From: Dillenia suffruticosa
Taxonomy: Eukaryota > Streptophyta > Magnoliopsida > Dilleniales > Dilleniaceae
Assembly (NCBI GenBank): GCA_033439265.1
Contig: JAVTVX010000015.1
Location: forward strand, 25,163,947 to 25,227,946
DNA length: 64,000 bases
Direction of reading: 5' to 3'
A program made the position numbers and the translations under genes. Below the pieces are notes generated by a model. That model had not been told where the DNA came from. It made no database searches and was given only the letters and a program-made list of their open reading frames with translations. Below, one piece after another: positions 1 through 12,310 of this stretch (position 1 is its first letter; each line of letters opens with the position of its first letter).

Positions 1-1430
1 GAAAGTTAGTTGAAACTTGGATTCATGAAATTGTGAGATCTAAATGTGTTTATTCTTTCAACAATCATAGGTATTTATTTAATTCATGTATTTCATGGAT
101 CATGATTTTCTAGAATTTATTAAATAGTGACCAATATTTAATAGATTTAGAATAATCTACAACTAATTAAAACGGCAAATCCGTAATTGTTTGTTGTTTT
201 TAATAAAGTGGTAATTGACATTCGTGTCATGGGAATAACATTCGTGTCATAGGATTAAATGATCTAATTTAAATGAACCCGGTGTGTGTTTGTTAATTAG
301 AATTGGATTTTTCTAAATTTTAATATTATTGAGACCTTCAATTCTAAGAGTTTCTTTAGGGTTGATTCTCGATTAGGGAAATAATTAATGAGTTTCTCTT
401 AATTATCGACAAAGTAAGGAGAGATTGGTCATTAGACGATTGTCGGTGACTATAATAAATTTATTTATGTATTGTTGAATTATCCTTGAACCAATAATCA
501 ATCGATTGAATCAAAGTGGAAACGAACCTTTCAACTAGGTCAATTTATGTTGATTTTTATTCATTGAATTTTGCCCGATTTTAATTTGTTGTTTTGCTAT
601 TTCGATTTTAATTCTTTGTTTATTTAGATTTGTAGTTAATTTAGTCGATTTTAAACCCCCAAATTTTATTTTAATTTTTATTACCTTAAAAGAAATAAAT
701 CTCCTTTTTCCCTGTGAATTCGACCCTACTTGCCTTAGACTCATCTTTTCAAAGTAAGTAATTTATTTTTGGTTGTTCAACGACACACCAATGCACATAC
801 ACATACGGAAGCGAGACAAATTTTTGGAATAGTAAAAGTTTATATTTTCTGGCATATCTCAATGAGTAGATCGTAGAAAATTTAGGAAACCACGAGTTTT
901 GCTCGAACGACCTCACTGTCGGGATGATAACCATAAAAATCGAGGTATCATCACAGCATCACAACACCACAATCCAAAACCTGGTGATGAATATGGTACG
1001 AAAAATTCTCTATGTAGAATTTTTCCCAAACCCTCACTTTTAAAGAATAGTGTTTTCTCTCAATTGTGTGTCCTCTCAATTGTGTGCCGTCACTAGGATT
1101 TTTTGCCCTAATTTACTTTATTTTCATAAGGTTGATTTATTCTCCCATAACTACAAAAGGAATGAGGTGGGCATTAATTCCATCAATTATAATTTGTTTA
1201 ATACTTTATACAATCACCCATCATGGAGTATGAATATATTCTACAATTCAGTACTCGAGATTGTGAGTAAATTCCCCCCCCCCCTTTTTTATATAGTAAA
1301 ACTCGAACTCGAGATCTCTAAAGAAAAAAAAATACAATACCAATTAAGTTACAACTTATTGACAATCACCTATGTTTTTGTAATGTTATAATGTACACAT
1401 GGAAAACCTTTTACATTTGCTCGTCCATAC
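1..1430. other. Intergenic repeat debris, possible LTR fragment
   Basis: I see no convincing gene here. Open frames are short and have no recognisable domain. The stretch around 690-740 (GTGAATTCGACCCTACTTGCC-like, after an AT-rich run) resembles the tail of some plant LTR retrotransposons, so 1 to about 745 may be an old LTR fragment. No partner LTR or coding region is visible. A 13-bp word (ACATTCGTGTCAT) occurs twice within 217-250. A short C-run at 1274-1284 belongs to the SINE-like unit listed separately. The LTR call is weak and rests on phrase resemblance only. Confidence 0.3.
1273..1362 (-). mobile_element. tRNA-derived SINE-like unit
   Basis: On the minus strand, an A-box-like word (TGTAACTTAATTGGT, about 1339-1353) is followed about 30 bp later by GATCTC and a B-box-like word (GAGTTCGAGTTTTAC, 1296-1310). 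A and B boxes of an internal RNA polymerase III promoter with this spacing are typical of plant SINEs. The phrase GATCTC(G/A)AGTTC recurs near 57,815 and a looser relative is near 62,660. The ends and target duplication were not defined, so this is a fragment call. Confidence 0.5.
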
Positions 1431-1718
1431 TCAAATTTTTGTCTGAGGTAAGCTCTTTCTTGAATAACCTTTTCTTATTCGAATAATCACCATAGGATAC
1501 AACCTTAGTAAGGAAAACTTAACAAACATATCAAACAAAAAGCATGTGCCAAATTCAGCTGAAATCCAAATCAACATCATATACACAGAACAGCAGCACC
1601 CAAGAGCACCCTCGTTCAACTTGTCTTCAAGCTTGGGCACTCGACTACCATCTGGGTTAGTATATTGCTATGGCCCCTACCAAAAGTTCGCATTAGCTGG
1701 CACACACATAACAAGACT

Positions 1719-4700
1719 CTAGTTTAGTACAAAATGATACCTCGAGTCCACGTAGCTCTCTACATCCCACAGAAAAGAACCAAAGGTCACGGCCTCCAGA
1801 ACCAATCTCCTCAAACCACCAAAGCTGATCTCGATGTGTTCATCCTTTGATGAATCTATAGTCCCTTGCGGCATAATAAGAATCTCCGGTCTCCCGAATA
1901 ATGCTTCCGTGTGCTTCTCAATGATACTGACAGCCTCTATGGATCTTATGGTTGCAAATCCTTGTAATGTGTCTGCATCAAAAGACATCACATATGTGCG
2001 CATTCTTGAAGGTTTTATTCCATTACCAAATCCTCCCGGGCTGATGCCACCAGCCCTAGAAGAAACTTCAGGGTGTGAGTGCGCATTCTGGACCGAGTCC
2101 TGACTAGCACCGGCTCTTGTATCGCTCATAGCAAGCTCAATGCCATCCCCTTCTTCATCATCTCCCTGTGGAAGGATCTTCATTGTCTTTTCGAGCTGAA
2201 ACCTCTGATCAACCCGCTTGAGAAAGTAACCGTACATTACTGATGCTGCATAAACCTGTCCCACCCTAAGTTTGCTGATCGGTGCTGCTTCACTTGAATC
2301 ACCCATGCAGTTACCTAGTATGAGAGACAAATGGTTCTGGATCATCTCATAAGCTTCAGGCGAATGAAGCTGCTCGAGTTTTTGCTCCTGGCCGGGCCAG
2401 GAATCAACTCGACGCAAAGGATCTGATGAAGCAATTGTTGGAACCATTGACGCATTGGCATCCTTGAATTTCTGCACAATCAAGGCATACAGTATCTCCT
2501 CGAGAGCCTTTCTCCTTTCATTAGCTTTAACCTCGGCAATTCTCCTGTACCCAGCCAAACTTTCAGCTTTGTAGTTAAACCATACATTTAACTTTTGAGG
2601 ATTCATGTACATGATGTGAGATCTGGCACCAACCTGTTCAAGATAAGTTCTATTCCTGAGACAGAAGGCACCTCTTTCTGTCTCTCTGCATCACGGTCAG
2701 TTTGAAGCTGTTCCAGCTGCTGATCAACTGCAGCAGGGACAAGATGTGGGTGGCTTACCAAGATTTGTGATAACAATTGACCTATTGGAGACTCCAGCTG
2801 AAGCGGAGCCATTTGAGAAGCTGAACCCTCTGATTCTGAAGCAATGGAAGCTCTGATCATCGAGCACCTTCTGCTTCCAGAAACTAATCTCCTATGCCCC
2901 ATCTTTGAATGAGATAAATTCTGTCATCCACCAAGTGAACGCATCAAACACAATGCTAAAAAGTAGAATGACAAATCAAGTGTCAAGCCTTTCACAATTT
3001 AATATGCTCCTCAAGAAACATCACAGATATGAATATCTGAGATTTTGCATAAAGAAATTTGTGCATGCAACTTAAATGCTAAAATGAAGCTAAAAAATGT
3101 AGTGATAGATGATGTGAGAGCCAGCCTATTCTATTACATAGAAGCAAAGATGTCCAAAACTAACATGTTTACCCAAAACCTATGTAGCACCTTGTATGAC
3201 ATTCAGAAAGCTTTGGTGAATATCATTAAAACTTCGTTAAGAAGCATTGGTGGTTTGAATTGGGGGGGGGGCGGAATAAAAGGAGTTCCCAATTACCCCA
3301 GTAATGTATAAAGTCAAAATGAATTTACATGGCCATTCCCAGCAAATAGGGTCAAGGTTCCAAATAAGTTAAATTGGCCACACTGGTCCATATCATCCAT
3401 TTGTCTGTTGTACGTAGGGCAACCTGACAAGCCAAATTTGAAAATTTTTGGCCACATGAATCCAAAATAACATGGGGAACATTTTGAAAGGCATAAAATT
3501 ACCAAGCATTAGAACAATAATATTAATTAACACCATTTTTATAAAAGAAGTATTTTCATCCTTCTTATCACACTAGTGCTATCTAAACTATAGCTTGGGT
3601 GGCATGAACTTTATCTTGGGCTCTTTGCATACCTGATTAAGAAGTTAACAAAGATGTCCTATGCGGCACTAATGGATGCTCAAAAAGCACTACTAGATGG
3701 TGACATGGTTCATTCAACCATTGTTTGTCAAGCGACAAGTGACAGTATAGTGAAAACATGGCAAGGGGTTTGTGGCAGTTTCAGTGCTAAACCAATTATT
3801 ACAACAATCTCTATTTGTCATTTTCCTGAATCAAATAATATATTCTTTTTCTTTGTTAATTTTTCCTAAAGTAGACTTTTAACAAGAGATTTTATAGATG
3901 TTCATTAATCAACTCTATTGTTTACTACAAAATCAGGTGTTGCGAATCTAGATTTGGATATTGATTCCATCACTGCAAACAACAATTTTATCATTTTTCC
4001 CTTGCTGTATCTGGATTACAGAGAATACTTCCCAAAGGAGTCTTGGTAAACCAAATTTTAAATCCAACATCACTCAATTTTGCAGCATAAATGAAGTTTG
4101 ATCGATTTCACATCTACAAAATCTCTCAAAAACCCCCGGGTCTTTGTTTGGGGAAAGTTGGCTTTTAGTGTAAAATTTATTGGAGAAGTGACATATAAAT
4201 AGTGGCTATAATAGCTGAGGTTTAGCACAAAACACCCTACCCACCATTTGGCGAAAGTGGCAATTAAACAATGCTTATAATAACTGGTTATACTAATTCA
4301 CTCAACTTGCCAAATTTCATTTTCTGCATTGTCATTACTTGAGAGATGGCAACCACATTATGGATTGAATGGTCATATCAACCCCGGCAGTGCCAACTTA
4401 ACGTCCATTAGTGCCCCATAAGAAACTCCATTAAGTTATAAACCGAGAGTGACCTCACAAAGAGTCCAAAATAATGTTTACGAATTTATTTAGAACACAG
4501 CCATTAGCTTAGGTACCACAATTGTAAATTCCAACCACCCCACCCCCCCCCCCAAAAAAAGAAGAGAACAAATTGCCAAGACCAAAGAATAGCAAGTGCT
4601 ATTTTCAGTTATAAATTCTTTCCCCTATCATCTTTCTGTTTCAATTTAACAATTCAAGGTTGACGCTATGACTGGTATGCATAATAGCAAACCTAAAAGA

Positions 4701-5572
4701 TCAATATATTTTTTCCCGCATACTCTTTAAGAAATATATATCTATAAACATTGATGACCTACAAATATTAGTTACTCCCAAATGACTATAACTGGTAGAA
4801 ATAGGCTATGATGATATGCATTTAATAGTTTGAAAAATTGCATTTTCATGAATTCTATAGCATGCATATGAAAATGCCTTCACATTCCTAAAACCCCACG
4901 TTGTACAGACAACGTGAGTATGAGCAGCTAAATGTATTTCATTTTAACTATAACTACTAAAACAAGCCTTACTTGCAATGCCAAGCATGTAGAATGGTCA
5001 CAGCCTTACTTGTAATGCCAAGCATGTAGAATGGTCACAAATTATCACACCCAAACTTAAGGTCGAAGAAGGTTAAAGGAGGACTGAGAAATGGATGGTG
5101 CAAGAACATGATATGCTTAACTAAGGGAAAAACGACATATCCATGGAACAATGAAAAACATTACTGCAAACCAGTGTTTTCCCGATACATTATATATGGA
5201 AATTGTTTTACCAAATGAGTCCGTTCAGACAACAAAGGCGACAGATATCTGAGAACCCAATTGGGCAAGTATCCACCCAAAATCATGATTGACTTTTTGC
5301 TCCTCAGGAACAAAAATTCAGCATAGGAGAAGTACAATTGGATTATATGATTGATTGATGTCACACGAATCAACCATTGAAATTGAAAGTTGAAAATATA
5401 TATATAAACAAAAGAGTAGAAATGATACCTCAGTAAATCCTCTAGAAAACCGAAATTTGGAGCCGAAACGAACAAAATTGGGTCCACTAGAGGCTAATAT
5501 TCCAGATTTACCGATAAACATAGGAGGTCGACAAACTCCCATAGACGATCGAACAACACTCGCTGCTTCCAT
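1719..5572 (-). CDS. Chloroplast DUF760 protein, UV-B-induced At3g17800/At1g48450 family
   Basis: There are three coding exons on the minus strand: 5572-5429, 2920-2634 and 2544-1719, joining in frame to 418 aa. The family is about 420 aa. Exon 1 (48 aa, starting MEAASVVRSS) is Ser/Arg/Phe-rich with few acidic residues, as expected of a plastid transit peptide. Exons 2-3 carry the DUF760 domain: APLQLESPIGQLLSQIL near residue 80, RRIAEVKANERRKALEEI across the second splice, RVDQRFQLEKTMK mid-domain, and the C-terminal FGSFLWDVESYVDSRYHF. The 89-bp intron 2545-2633 is required, because only its removal restores the conserved RRIAEVK block. Exon 2 has two in-frame acceptors, 2920 (preferred; adds NLSHSK) and 2902. 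Intron 1 is about 2.5 kb. The molecular function of DUF760 is unknown; the Arabidopsis relative is annotated as UV-B induced and chloroplastic. The identification is strong; the function is not. Confidence 0.93.
2921..5428 (-). other. Intron 1 of the DUF760 gene
   Basis: This is a 2.5-kb intron between the transit-peptide exon and the DUF760 domain exons. On the minus strand the donor is GAG|GTATC and the acceptor GACAG|AAT. It contains a 10-base G run near 3261-3270, a C run then A run near 4541-4560, and a 37-bp tandem duplication at 4965-5038. I recognise no transposon coding sequence in it. Confidence 0.7.
4965..5038. repeat. 37-bp tandem duplication in an intron
   Basis: Two adjacent 37-bp copies (4965-5001 and 5002-5038), beginning AGCCTTACTTG and ending GAATGGTCAC, differ at one base (GCAATG versus GTAATG). 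The near identity points to a recent local duplication inside intron 1 of the DUF760 gene. Confidence 0.9.
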
Positions 5573-5760
5573 CTTCAACAACTGCCAATGAAAACCAGGC
5601 AAGAAAAATTAACAAAGACGCAGTAAAATAGAATCAAAGCCTTTCAAAAAAAAAATGATCCGTACCCTTAAAGGAGGAGGAGAGGAGAAAGCAGCTGAGC
5701 AAAATTAATTGAACCCCAGAAAGAGAGAAGATCTGAATAACAAAAGAAAGCTGAGAACTC
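5573..5760 (-). other. 5' UTR of the DUF760 gene with a probable short intron
   Basis: Upstream of the ATG at 5572, the minus strand shows a pyrimidine-rich acceptor (TTTTCATTGGCAG|TTG, exon resuming at 5581) and a donor (TTTAAGG|GTACGG, intron starting at 5665). Together they define an 84-bp candidate 5' UTR intron (5582-5665). The upstream leader is CT-rich (CTCCTCTCCTCCTCC). This is inferred from splice-site appearance only; no transcript evidence is available here. Confidence 0.45.
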
Positions 5761-5788
5761 GTGGAATACTACGGACTTGGTCTTTGGT

Positions 5789-5798
5789 CTAATATAAA
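5789..5798 (-). promoter_or_regulatory. Possible TATA box of the DUF760 gene
   Basis: TTTATATTAG on the minus strand lies about 30 bp upstream of the plausible start of the CT/purine-rich leader near 5760. Position and sequence fit a plant TATA box, but AT-rich plant DNA gives such words often. Confidence 0.35.
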
Positions 5799-5869
5799 CA
5801 GCTACAATCCACGGAAACTTCTCCACATTTCTCAACGTTTACATTTCCCATTTTGGAAACGCACACGGA

Positions 5870-7608
5870 ATTGATTAATATTTATATATTTACAAGGGAA
5901 AAGGTAAGAACTAATTAAAAAAAAAAAATCCCTTCTCTGAATATCACGCTTTAATAACAGATATACCTCACGTCGAGGGGAATGAAACTCATGAAATCCT
6001 GGACTGAATTACAGGCTTAATATATATATATATATATATATTTGATTATTTAAAATTTTTTTTATAAAATATAATTATTTTATTATTTTTATAAAATAAT
6101 TAATATTTATATTAAAACTTTTATATTTTTTATATTTATTTATTTATTTATCCTGTTAATTTTTATATTTTTATAAAATACCATTTTTCCGTACCTCCAC
6201 CTCCACCTGACACAATCTATTATTTTCTATTTATAGTGGTTTGCCCCGGTCAAACGTGCCCCACATAACCTATGTATAATTACCATATCACCCTTCTCTC
6301 TCTCTCTATATACAATAAATCTTTTTTATTCATATTATATTTATTGAATTATAATTCCATTTTAGTATTTTTTTTATTAATTGAAAAGGAACACTTATTT
6401 AATATAAAAACAGATAACACGAAAATATATCAAAATAATCTAAATAAAACTATTATAATATAGTATTAATCAAACATATTAATATAAATCTAAAATAAAA
6501 GGAAAAACTCGATCCGCTCCATTAAAAGAATTTATTTATACAAATTAATAAGATATTGTTAAATATGAGGTATATACCTGGTTTCAAATTTTATTTTAGC
6601 AATTGAAATAATTAATTAAAAAAGGAGGATTATTAAATGATTGTGGTGAAATACAAAATTATGTTACTAATATTTTACTTAATTATTTTCAATTTTATTT
6701 TGAGATTTTCAATTTTTACTTGTTTTCTTAATTTATAATTATATTTTCAATTCAACTCTTTTCGATTTAAATTAAGATTTGTTTTCAATTACAAGAAAAT
6801 TAAATCTGAAATTAAAATTTGAGAGCTATAACATAAATAAAGAAATATATGATACGGATCGACAGAGTTAAAAAAAGGATAAGTAGGGGGCAACAAAAAG
6901 GGGAGGATCCGAATTTTATACATATGGATCAAAATAATTTGAGAAAACTTGCCAAAAATTTAAAAGTTAAAGAATAACATATTGAATTTTTTTTCCTTAA
7001 TGTTAAAAGAGTGGTAAAAATAAATATCATTATTATTCTCTTTAAATATCGGGCATTGAAGTTTTCAACATAACTCCATCGATACCGAACAATCAAAAAC
7101 TTTTTTTTATAACTTGTACATTTTGTGTCTACACTTCAATTAATTTTCGTTAATTAGATTTAAATCTAAAATCTCAAAATTAAAAAATATGTGTCGCGTA
7201 TATTTAAATAGTTATTTTGGTGATAATTAGGTAATAAGTTATTTTGGTGATAATTAGGTAATAACTAAAATTGCTATTAATATGAAAAGTAAATTCAACA
7301 TACTAAACTTAAGTTTGAAATTTTGACATAGTGCAAGAGGGATAATTTGGTAATTTTGCGGTAGCTGTTCAAAGAAGGCGACGGAATATTTCTTGGTCTA
7401 ACGTGGGACCCATGAGGAGAGTAGAAGGAAAGCGACGGTTTGTGGTGACGTGGTGCCCATGCAATTTTGGCTTGTCTCTCGAGCATTGAAATCGGTTTTG
7501 TTGTTTTCAACTAATTTTATTTCCGGAAACAACTTTGGCCCTCGCAACTAAATATATTTTTTAAAATTATGAATTTTAATTTAATCTTCAATTTTTTATT
7601 TAGAATTA

Positions 7609-7643
<35 letters not shown>

Positions 7644-10370
7644 TATGAAAAAAATTCTAATTTCCAATGAAAATGCATCCATTTACAAATTGTTAAAAAA
7701 ATTGAAAAGTGAATTCTATGCATATTTTAATTAATCCCAAAAGGAGGGAAAATTAAATATTTTAGGGATCTGTTTGTAAAAATTACACAAAAATAAGGAA
7801 TAATACTAAAAAAAGAATTGACGATAACAAGGTTGGAAAAGAAGCTGATGAAATCAAATTATGAATGTCTCACTTACTTTTAGAAGATTCAAATTAATTA
7901 TAATTATCGGTAAAACTAAGAATTATCATTTATCAGAGAATCCTTAAACTAGGGATCATTTTCGCATTCTTAAATATAAGAATATACTTTCAAAGGGTTC
8001 AAGTGGTATATCAAATAACAAACGCACTTGAAAATAATTAAAGAGTGAAAAATCCAAATTATGAGCTTTAAATGTAAAGTAAATCTCATTTCATCGTCCC
8101 CTCAAATATATATAATATTGGGAGTTTGGTTAATCGGTCAAAGTCACGCAAACATAAAGCTTTTTTGTCACGTGCACTTTGTCGATCTAAGGGGACATTT
8201 TGTTTGTATCTGTGAATCGAATCGAAATTAGAATTAAAATAAAAAATATTAAAAATCAAAATTAAAATCAAAATTGAAATACAATTTTTCTTGTTCGATT
8301 CAAATTTTAAAATAAATATAATTATCATTATTGATAGTTAATTTGTATATCTTTCAAAATGTAAATCATATAATTATCTATTTTATCTTTAATAAAAATA
8401 TTTTTATGATATAAAATTTTTTATATCAAAGAACCTTCGGGATAAAAAATATTTGATAAAAAAATAAATTTTTATGATAAAAAATTTGATAAATGCCTTT
8501 TTTTTAATTAAAGGCGAGGTAAAGAATATTTGATGAAAAATGTTTGATAATTCTTTTGTTAAAATTTTTGCCAAGGTGTGAGCAGACCTTTTCTTTCTTT
8601 CTTTCTTTCTTTCTTTTATTTCTCTTCTTTGCTACCGTAACCTAGTTTGTTTATCGTTAGGGGTAAACATTCGATTAAATCATAAGCGAAATGATTAAAA
8701 TTAGAATAACAGATTTAATTCGGTTATATAATTTTTATAATCATAATCTAATCAAATAAACTAAAAACCGATTGATTATTTAACCGAATTAAACAGCTAA
8801 TTTAGTTAGATTATCCAAATTAACCAAATTATTGAAATATTTTACTATATATTATTTTATCAATTTATGGTTATAAAATATAATTTTAAAATTTAAAATT
8901 CACTTATAATTTTAATTTATCAAATATCATTTTGTAAATTTCAAATAAAATAATAAAATATAAAACTTTTAAGCTAAATCTATTAGTCTATTAATAATTC
9001 ATGAAACAAAAAATGTAACTAATATTACATTATTTTTCAATAAAATAAGTTTTAAAATAAAATAAAAATTTAAAAATTTTAGGAAAAAAGTTTTCAACCT
9101 TCAAAAGGCCAAAGGTGTCGATGAGGGCTCAAAGTAGAAGAGGCCATCACATTAGAAATAGAAAGGTCAAATTAAAAGGTGGAAATTGAAAATTTTTTAT
9201 TAATTGTTTGTGCATTCTCTTTTATAGGTTTTTTCTCTTTTAGAAAAGTCACATTGAAAATAAAAAGATTAAATCAAAAGATGAAAATTAAAAAATTTTC
9301 ATTATTTTTGCACTCTCCTTTTTAGATCATTTCTCTTTTAGAATTTTTAATTAATTGTAATATTTTTTCTCTTTTAAATTTTAATTATAATATTATAATA
9401 ATATTTATAAAAATTAAAATTATCTAAAAAAGATTAATATTTTTAATTAATTCGGTTAATTCAATTTGACAGAAATAAAAATTGTTGAACTGAAATAACC
9501 GCCCAAATAAATCAAATTAAAGTTTGGTTTTACCTAAAACCAAACTGAATGTCTAATAAACCATCTAAAAAAAATTTCGGAGAAAACAGTTTTTTCAATT
9601 TTAACCAAATAATGTTAATCCCTATTTGTTGCTGCTTCTTCGTGACCAGGTTGAGTGATGGGTTTCGGCTGTAAGGGTTAATAAAAGGGAAGTGCTTGTC
9701 GCTGTCACCCAAAAATAAAGGGTTAACCCCAAACAAATTTGAAAATAAAATCAATTGAGAGAGAGATCCAAAGTAGGAATAGGGGAATTGAGGACAGAAC
9801 CATGAGTAATGTATCCCAATTGTTGAATGGTGTCAAAAATGGGAGCACTAGACATTTAGTCACAGATAGGTGGGAGATAGAGAAGATAAGTAGGGGAGAG
9901 AAATCAAAATGAGGGGAGAAGAGAGAAGTAAAAAAGGAGGGGGCAAAATGTGACCATGTAATTTTCTTAGGTTAAAGAAATGGGTTTTAGCCAAAACCTA
10001 CAATTTTACTTAGCTTTCGCAAAATCTTTGTTTTTTTGGGTTTCATTCCTAAAGGTTTATTCTCTTTCTTTGACCCAAACAACTTATGTATTTCAATTTT
10101 ATTCCTAATTTTTATACTATTTAACCAAATACAACCTAATATGATGATTTTAATAATTCTAGAGATAATTCCACCTACCCCATAATCGGACCTACAATTT
10201 AATTCCCTTCTTTTGATTGAAGCTCATTTTAACATTCTTAAACAAAAGCATATCCTTCTTTACGAAGAAACTCATCTCTCTCTATCTCTGACTCTCTCTT
10301 TCTTCCTTTATTCTTGCACAATTGTATCAACTATCTTCTTTCTCTTCCTCCATGATAATTAACATTTCTC
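5870..10370. other. AT-rich intergenic region with microsatellites
   Basis: No host gene is supported across these 4.5 kb. There is a (TA)n run at about 6018-6042, an A-rich tract followed by (AT)n at 7620-7646, a (TTTC)n run at about 8589-8617, and two 27-bp direct copies of GTTATTTTGGTGATAATTAG-type sequence starting at 7211 and 7238. A possible degenerate MITE is listed separately at about 8655-9560. Short open frames in this stretch are low-complexity Lys/Ile/Asn-rich translations of AT-rich DNA. Confidence 0.6.
8655..9560. mobile_element. Possible degenerate non-autonomous hAT/MITE-like element
   Basis: The left side begins TTAGGGGTAAACATTCG and runs into alternating ATTCGGTTA / TTAACCGAATT phrases. 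The right side (about 9520-9555) ends with AAACCAAACTGAATGTC, a loose inverted match. This GGGGTNNNCATTCG...CCGAATTAACC style is common in non-autonomous hAT-type plant elements. The inverted repeats are imperfect and no target duplication was confirmed. Confidence 0.25.
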
Positions 10371-10779
10371 TTTAGAGTTGAGACCGGTCCGGTTTGGGCC
10401 GGTTCGAGATAGGCCCAGGAACTGCAGGCCGGTTTGGCTGCAATTCCGAGGCCTTCTTGGGCCGTGCTAGGCCTGCTCCAAAAAAAATTGCTTGAAATCG
10501 GGCTGGCCCACTAAATCATGTCATTCCAAACTGGTTCAACGGTTTTTTTTTTTTTGAAATTGAAAAATAAAAAACGGGAGATACAAAAAATTTTCAGATT
10601 TATTTTACCGAATTTGACGTACGTTCACTACTAAACTCTTTATTTGGATTTTTAAATCCACTAAGTCAATATGATTACACTCCTTTCATTTTTACAAGGA
10701 TGACTTTTCTTGATTACATATTTACATAATTTTCCTATACACTAAAAATTTATTCTTCTTTTTCATCTTTCGTCTCTGA

Positions 10780-12250
10780 ACTATTTTTCTTGTCTTGCCT
10801 TCTTTTTTTAGCATGTTTCCAATTTTTAATACAAATCATTACTTTCAAAGTATTGTATGCTAATTGTCCGCTAATTTTGTATGCTTCTCAATTAAACTTT
10901 GACTATCTGCATTAAAAACACTTTCCGATAGCACTGTAGATATCGGAGGGGCTAATATATTTTTGATCATTTTGATCAAAATTGGGTAGTAAGTTGCATT
11001 TTTTTCACTAACTTAATTTATCAAAATGATTGTTATCATCACAATTTTTTAACTTTTGTATTCGTTGGTATAAAATCAATTTATTTAGTGATGAAAATGA
11101 AAAAGTTTTTTGTTTTTTCTTAATATATGTAAAAAATTAAATGTAAATGAAAATGAAAATGAACGAATTGTTGAAGTGCTAATATTACTGCTTTCTATGT
11201 TACACCACCTATATTATTATATTTCTTTTTGTATAATGCAAACATGTTTTGTAAAGTAATAGATATTTTTTGTTTTAAATGTGAGTCACTAATATATATT
11301 TTCATTGAAAAACTATTAATCAAATAATTACCGAAAGTTTAAACACTTTTATGTTTTACACGTAAATCCAAAACACTAACTATCAAATACAAAATAGAAA
11401 TTTTTTTATAATACTTTAAAAATTTTATTTTCATTAGTTGAACAATTTCACCAAATTTATCTTCATTTTCAAATTAATTAAATACAAAACAAATTTTACA
11501 AAAATTAGTTAACATCAAATGAGTTGTTGGATAGTAAATCCCGGAAAATAAATTTGTGGATGTATAAAATATTTTCAATAATTAAATTAGTGTATTTACA
11601 AAATCAAAAATGATATTATCAATAAAATTATAGTCACAATTGGAAGTAGCAAATTCAATTAAAATATATATTTTTTAAAAATTACACATTGTAACATATT
11701 ATAAATTGAGTTCCACCTAATGTCGCATTCTTGTTTAAATCGTTTAAATTTTATTTTATATAAATTATATAAAGGTCGCTTTTTTGTATTTTTGTTGAAA
11801 ATTTTCTAATTTGAAAAATTAAATCACGAATAGTTTGTAAAATTAGTTCTACGGCTTCTAAACGTTTTTTAACACATAAATTTAAAATATAATATGCACA
11901 CCTATTATGAAAAAATGTTGCATCTTATATTATTTTTTAATTATTTTTAAAAATTTTAATGACATTAATATATGTCGATACATTTTCTAAAGAAAAACTA
12001 AAAATTCTATCACTACCACTATATCCATGATAAACATTCATAATTACTCTATCTATGTTAAAACCGAAATATGGATATTCCCAACATTGAAAAGTTAATT
12101 TTTTTTTAAAACCCACGAATCATTAATTCAATGAAATATTATAACAATATAATATTCATTTTTATGTGCCTTTCAAATATCCAAAATTATTGAAAATTTA
12201 TAGTTGGTGGTTGTAAAATTTGCAATAAAAGTATTTTTTGTTATTTGAAA
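10780..12250 (-). pseudogene. hAT transposase remnant, central and C-terminal part
   Basis: Minus-strand translation, across several frames, shows hAT landmarks in family order: an INDSW..LKKK segment (about 12093-12140), GYSGSDRIFSFSLEN (about 11985-12035), FFHNRCAYYILNLCV (about 11872-11918), and the C-terminal dimerisation hallmark LAPPISTVLSESVFN (about 10915-10960) followed by a K-rich tail. In working hAT proteins the last motif reads like IPxSTVASExAFS, so the identity is clear. Many frame breaks make this a pseudogene. The N-terminal portion lies at 36690-36890, moved away by the insertions. Confidence 0.8.
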
Positions 12251-12310
12251 TTGTTGGACTTGATATTTTCCCCCACAGCTACCTATTCTTTGATTCGAAT
12301 GGGAAGCCTA

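Noticed and set aside
2545-2633. Open frame running through the second DUF760 intron, with an internal ATG at 2612
   Set aside because: The family-conserved RRIAEVK block is restored only by splicing out these 89 bp, and the residues encoded here do not belong to the domain.
3654-3869. Plus-strand frame in the DUF760 intron with a gag-like look
   Set aside because: It is short, has no domain and ends in AT-rich DNA. The resemblance to a retrotransposon gag start was not strong enough to call.
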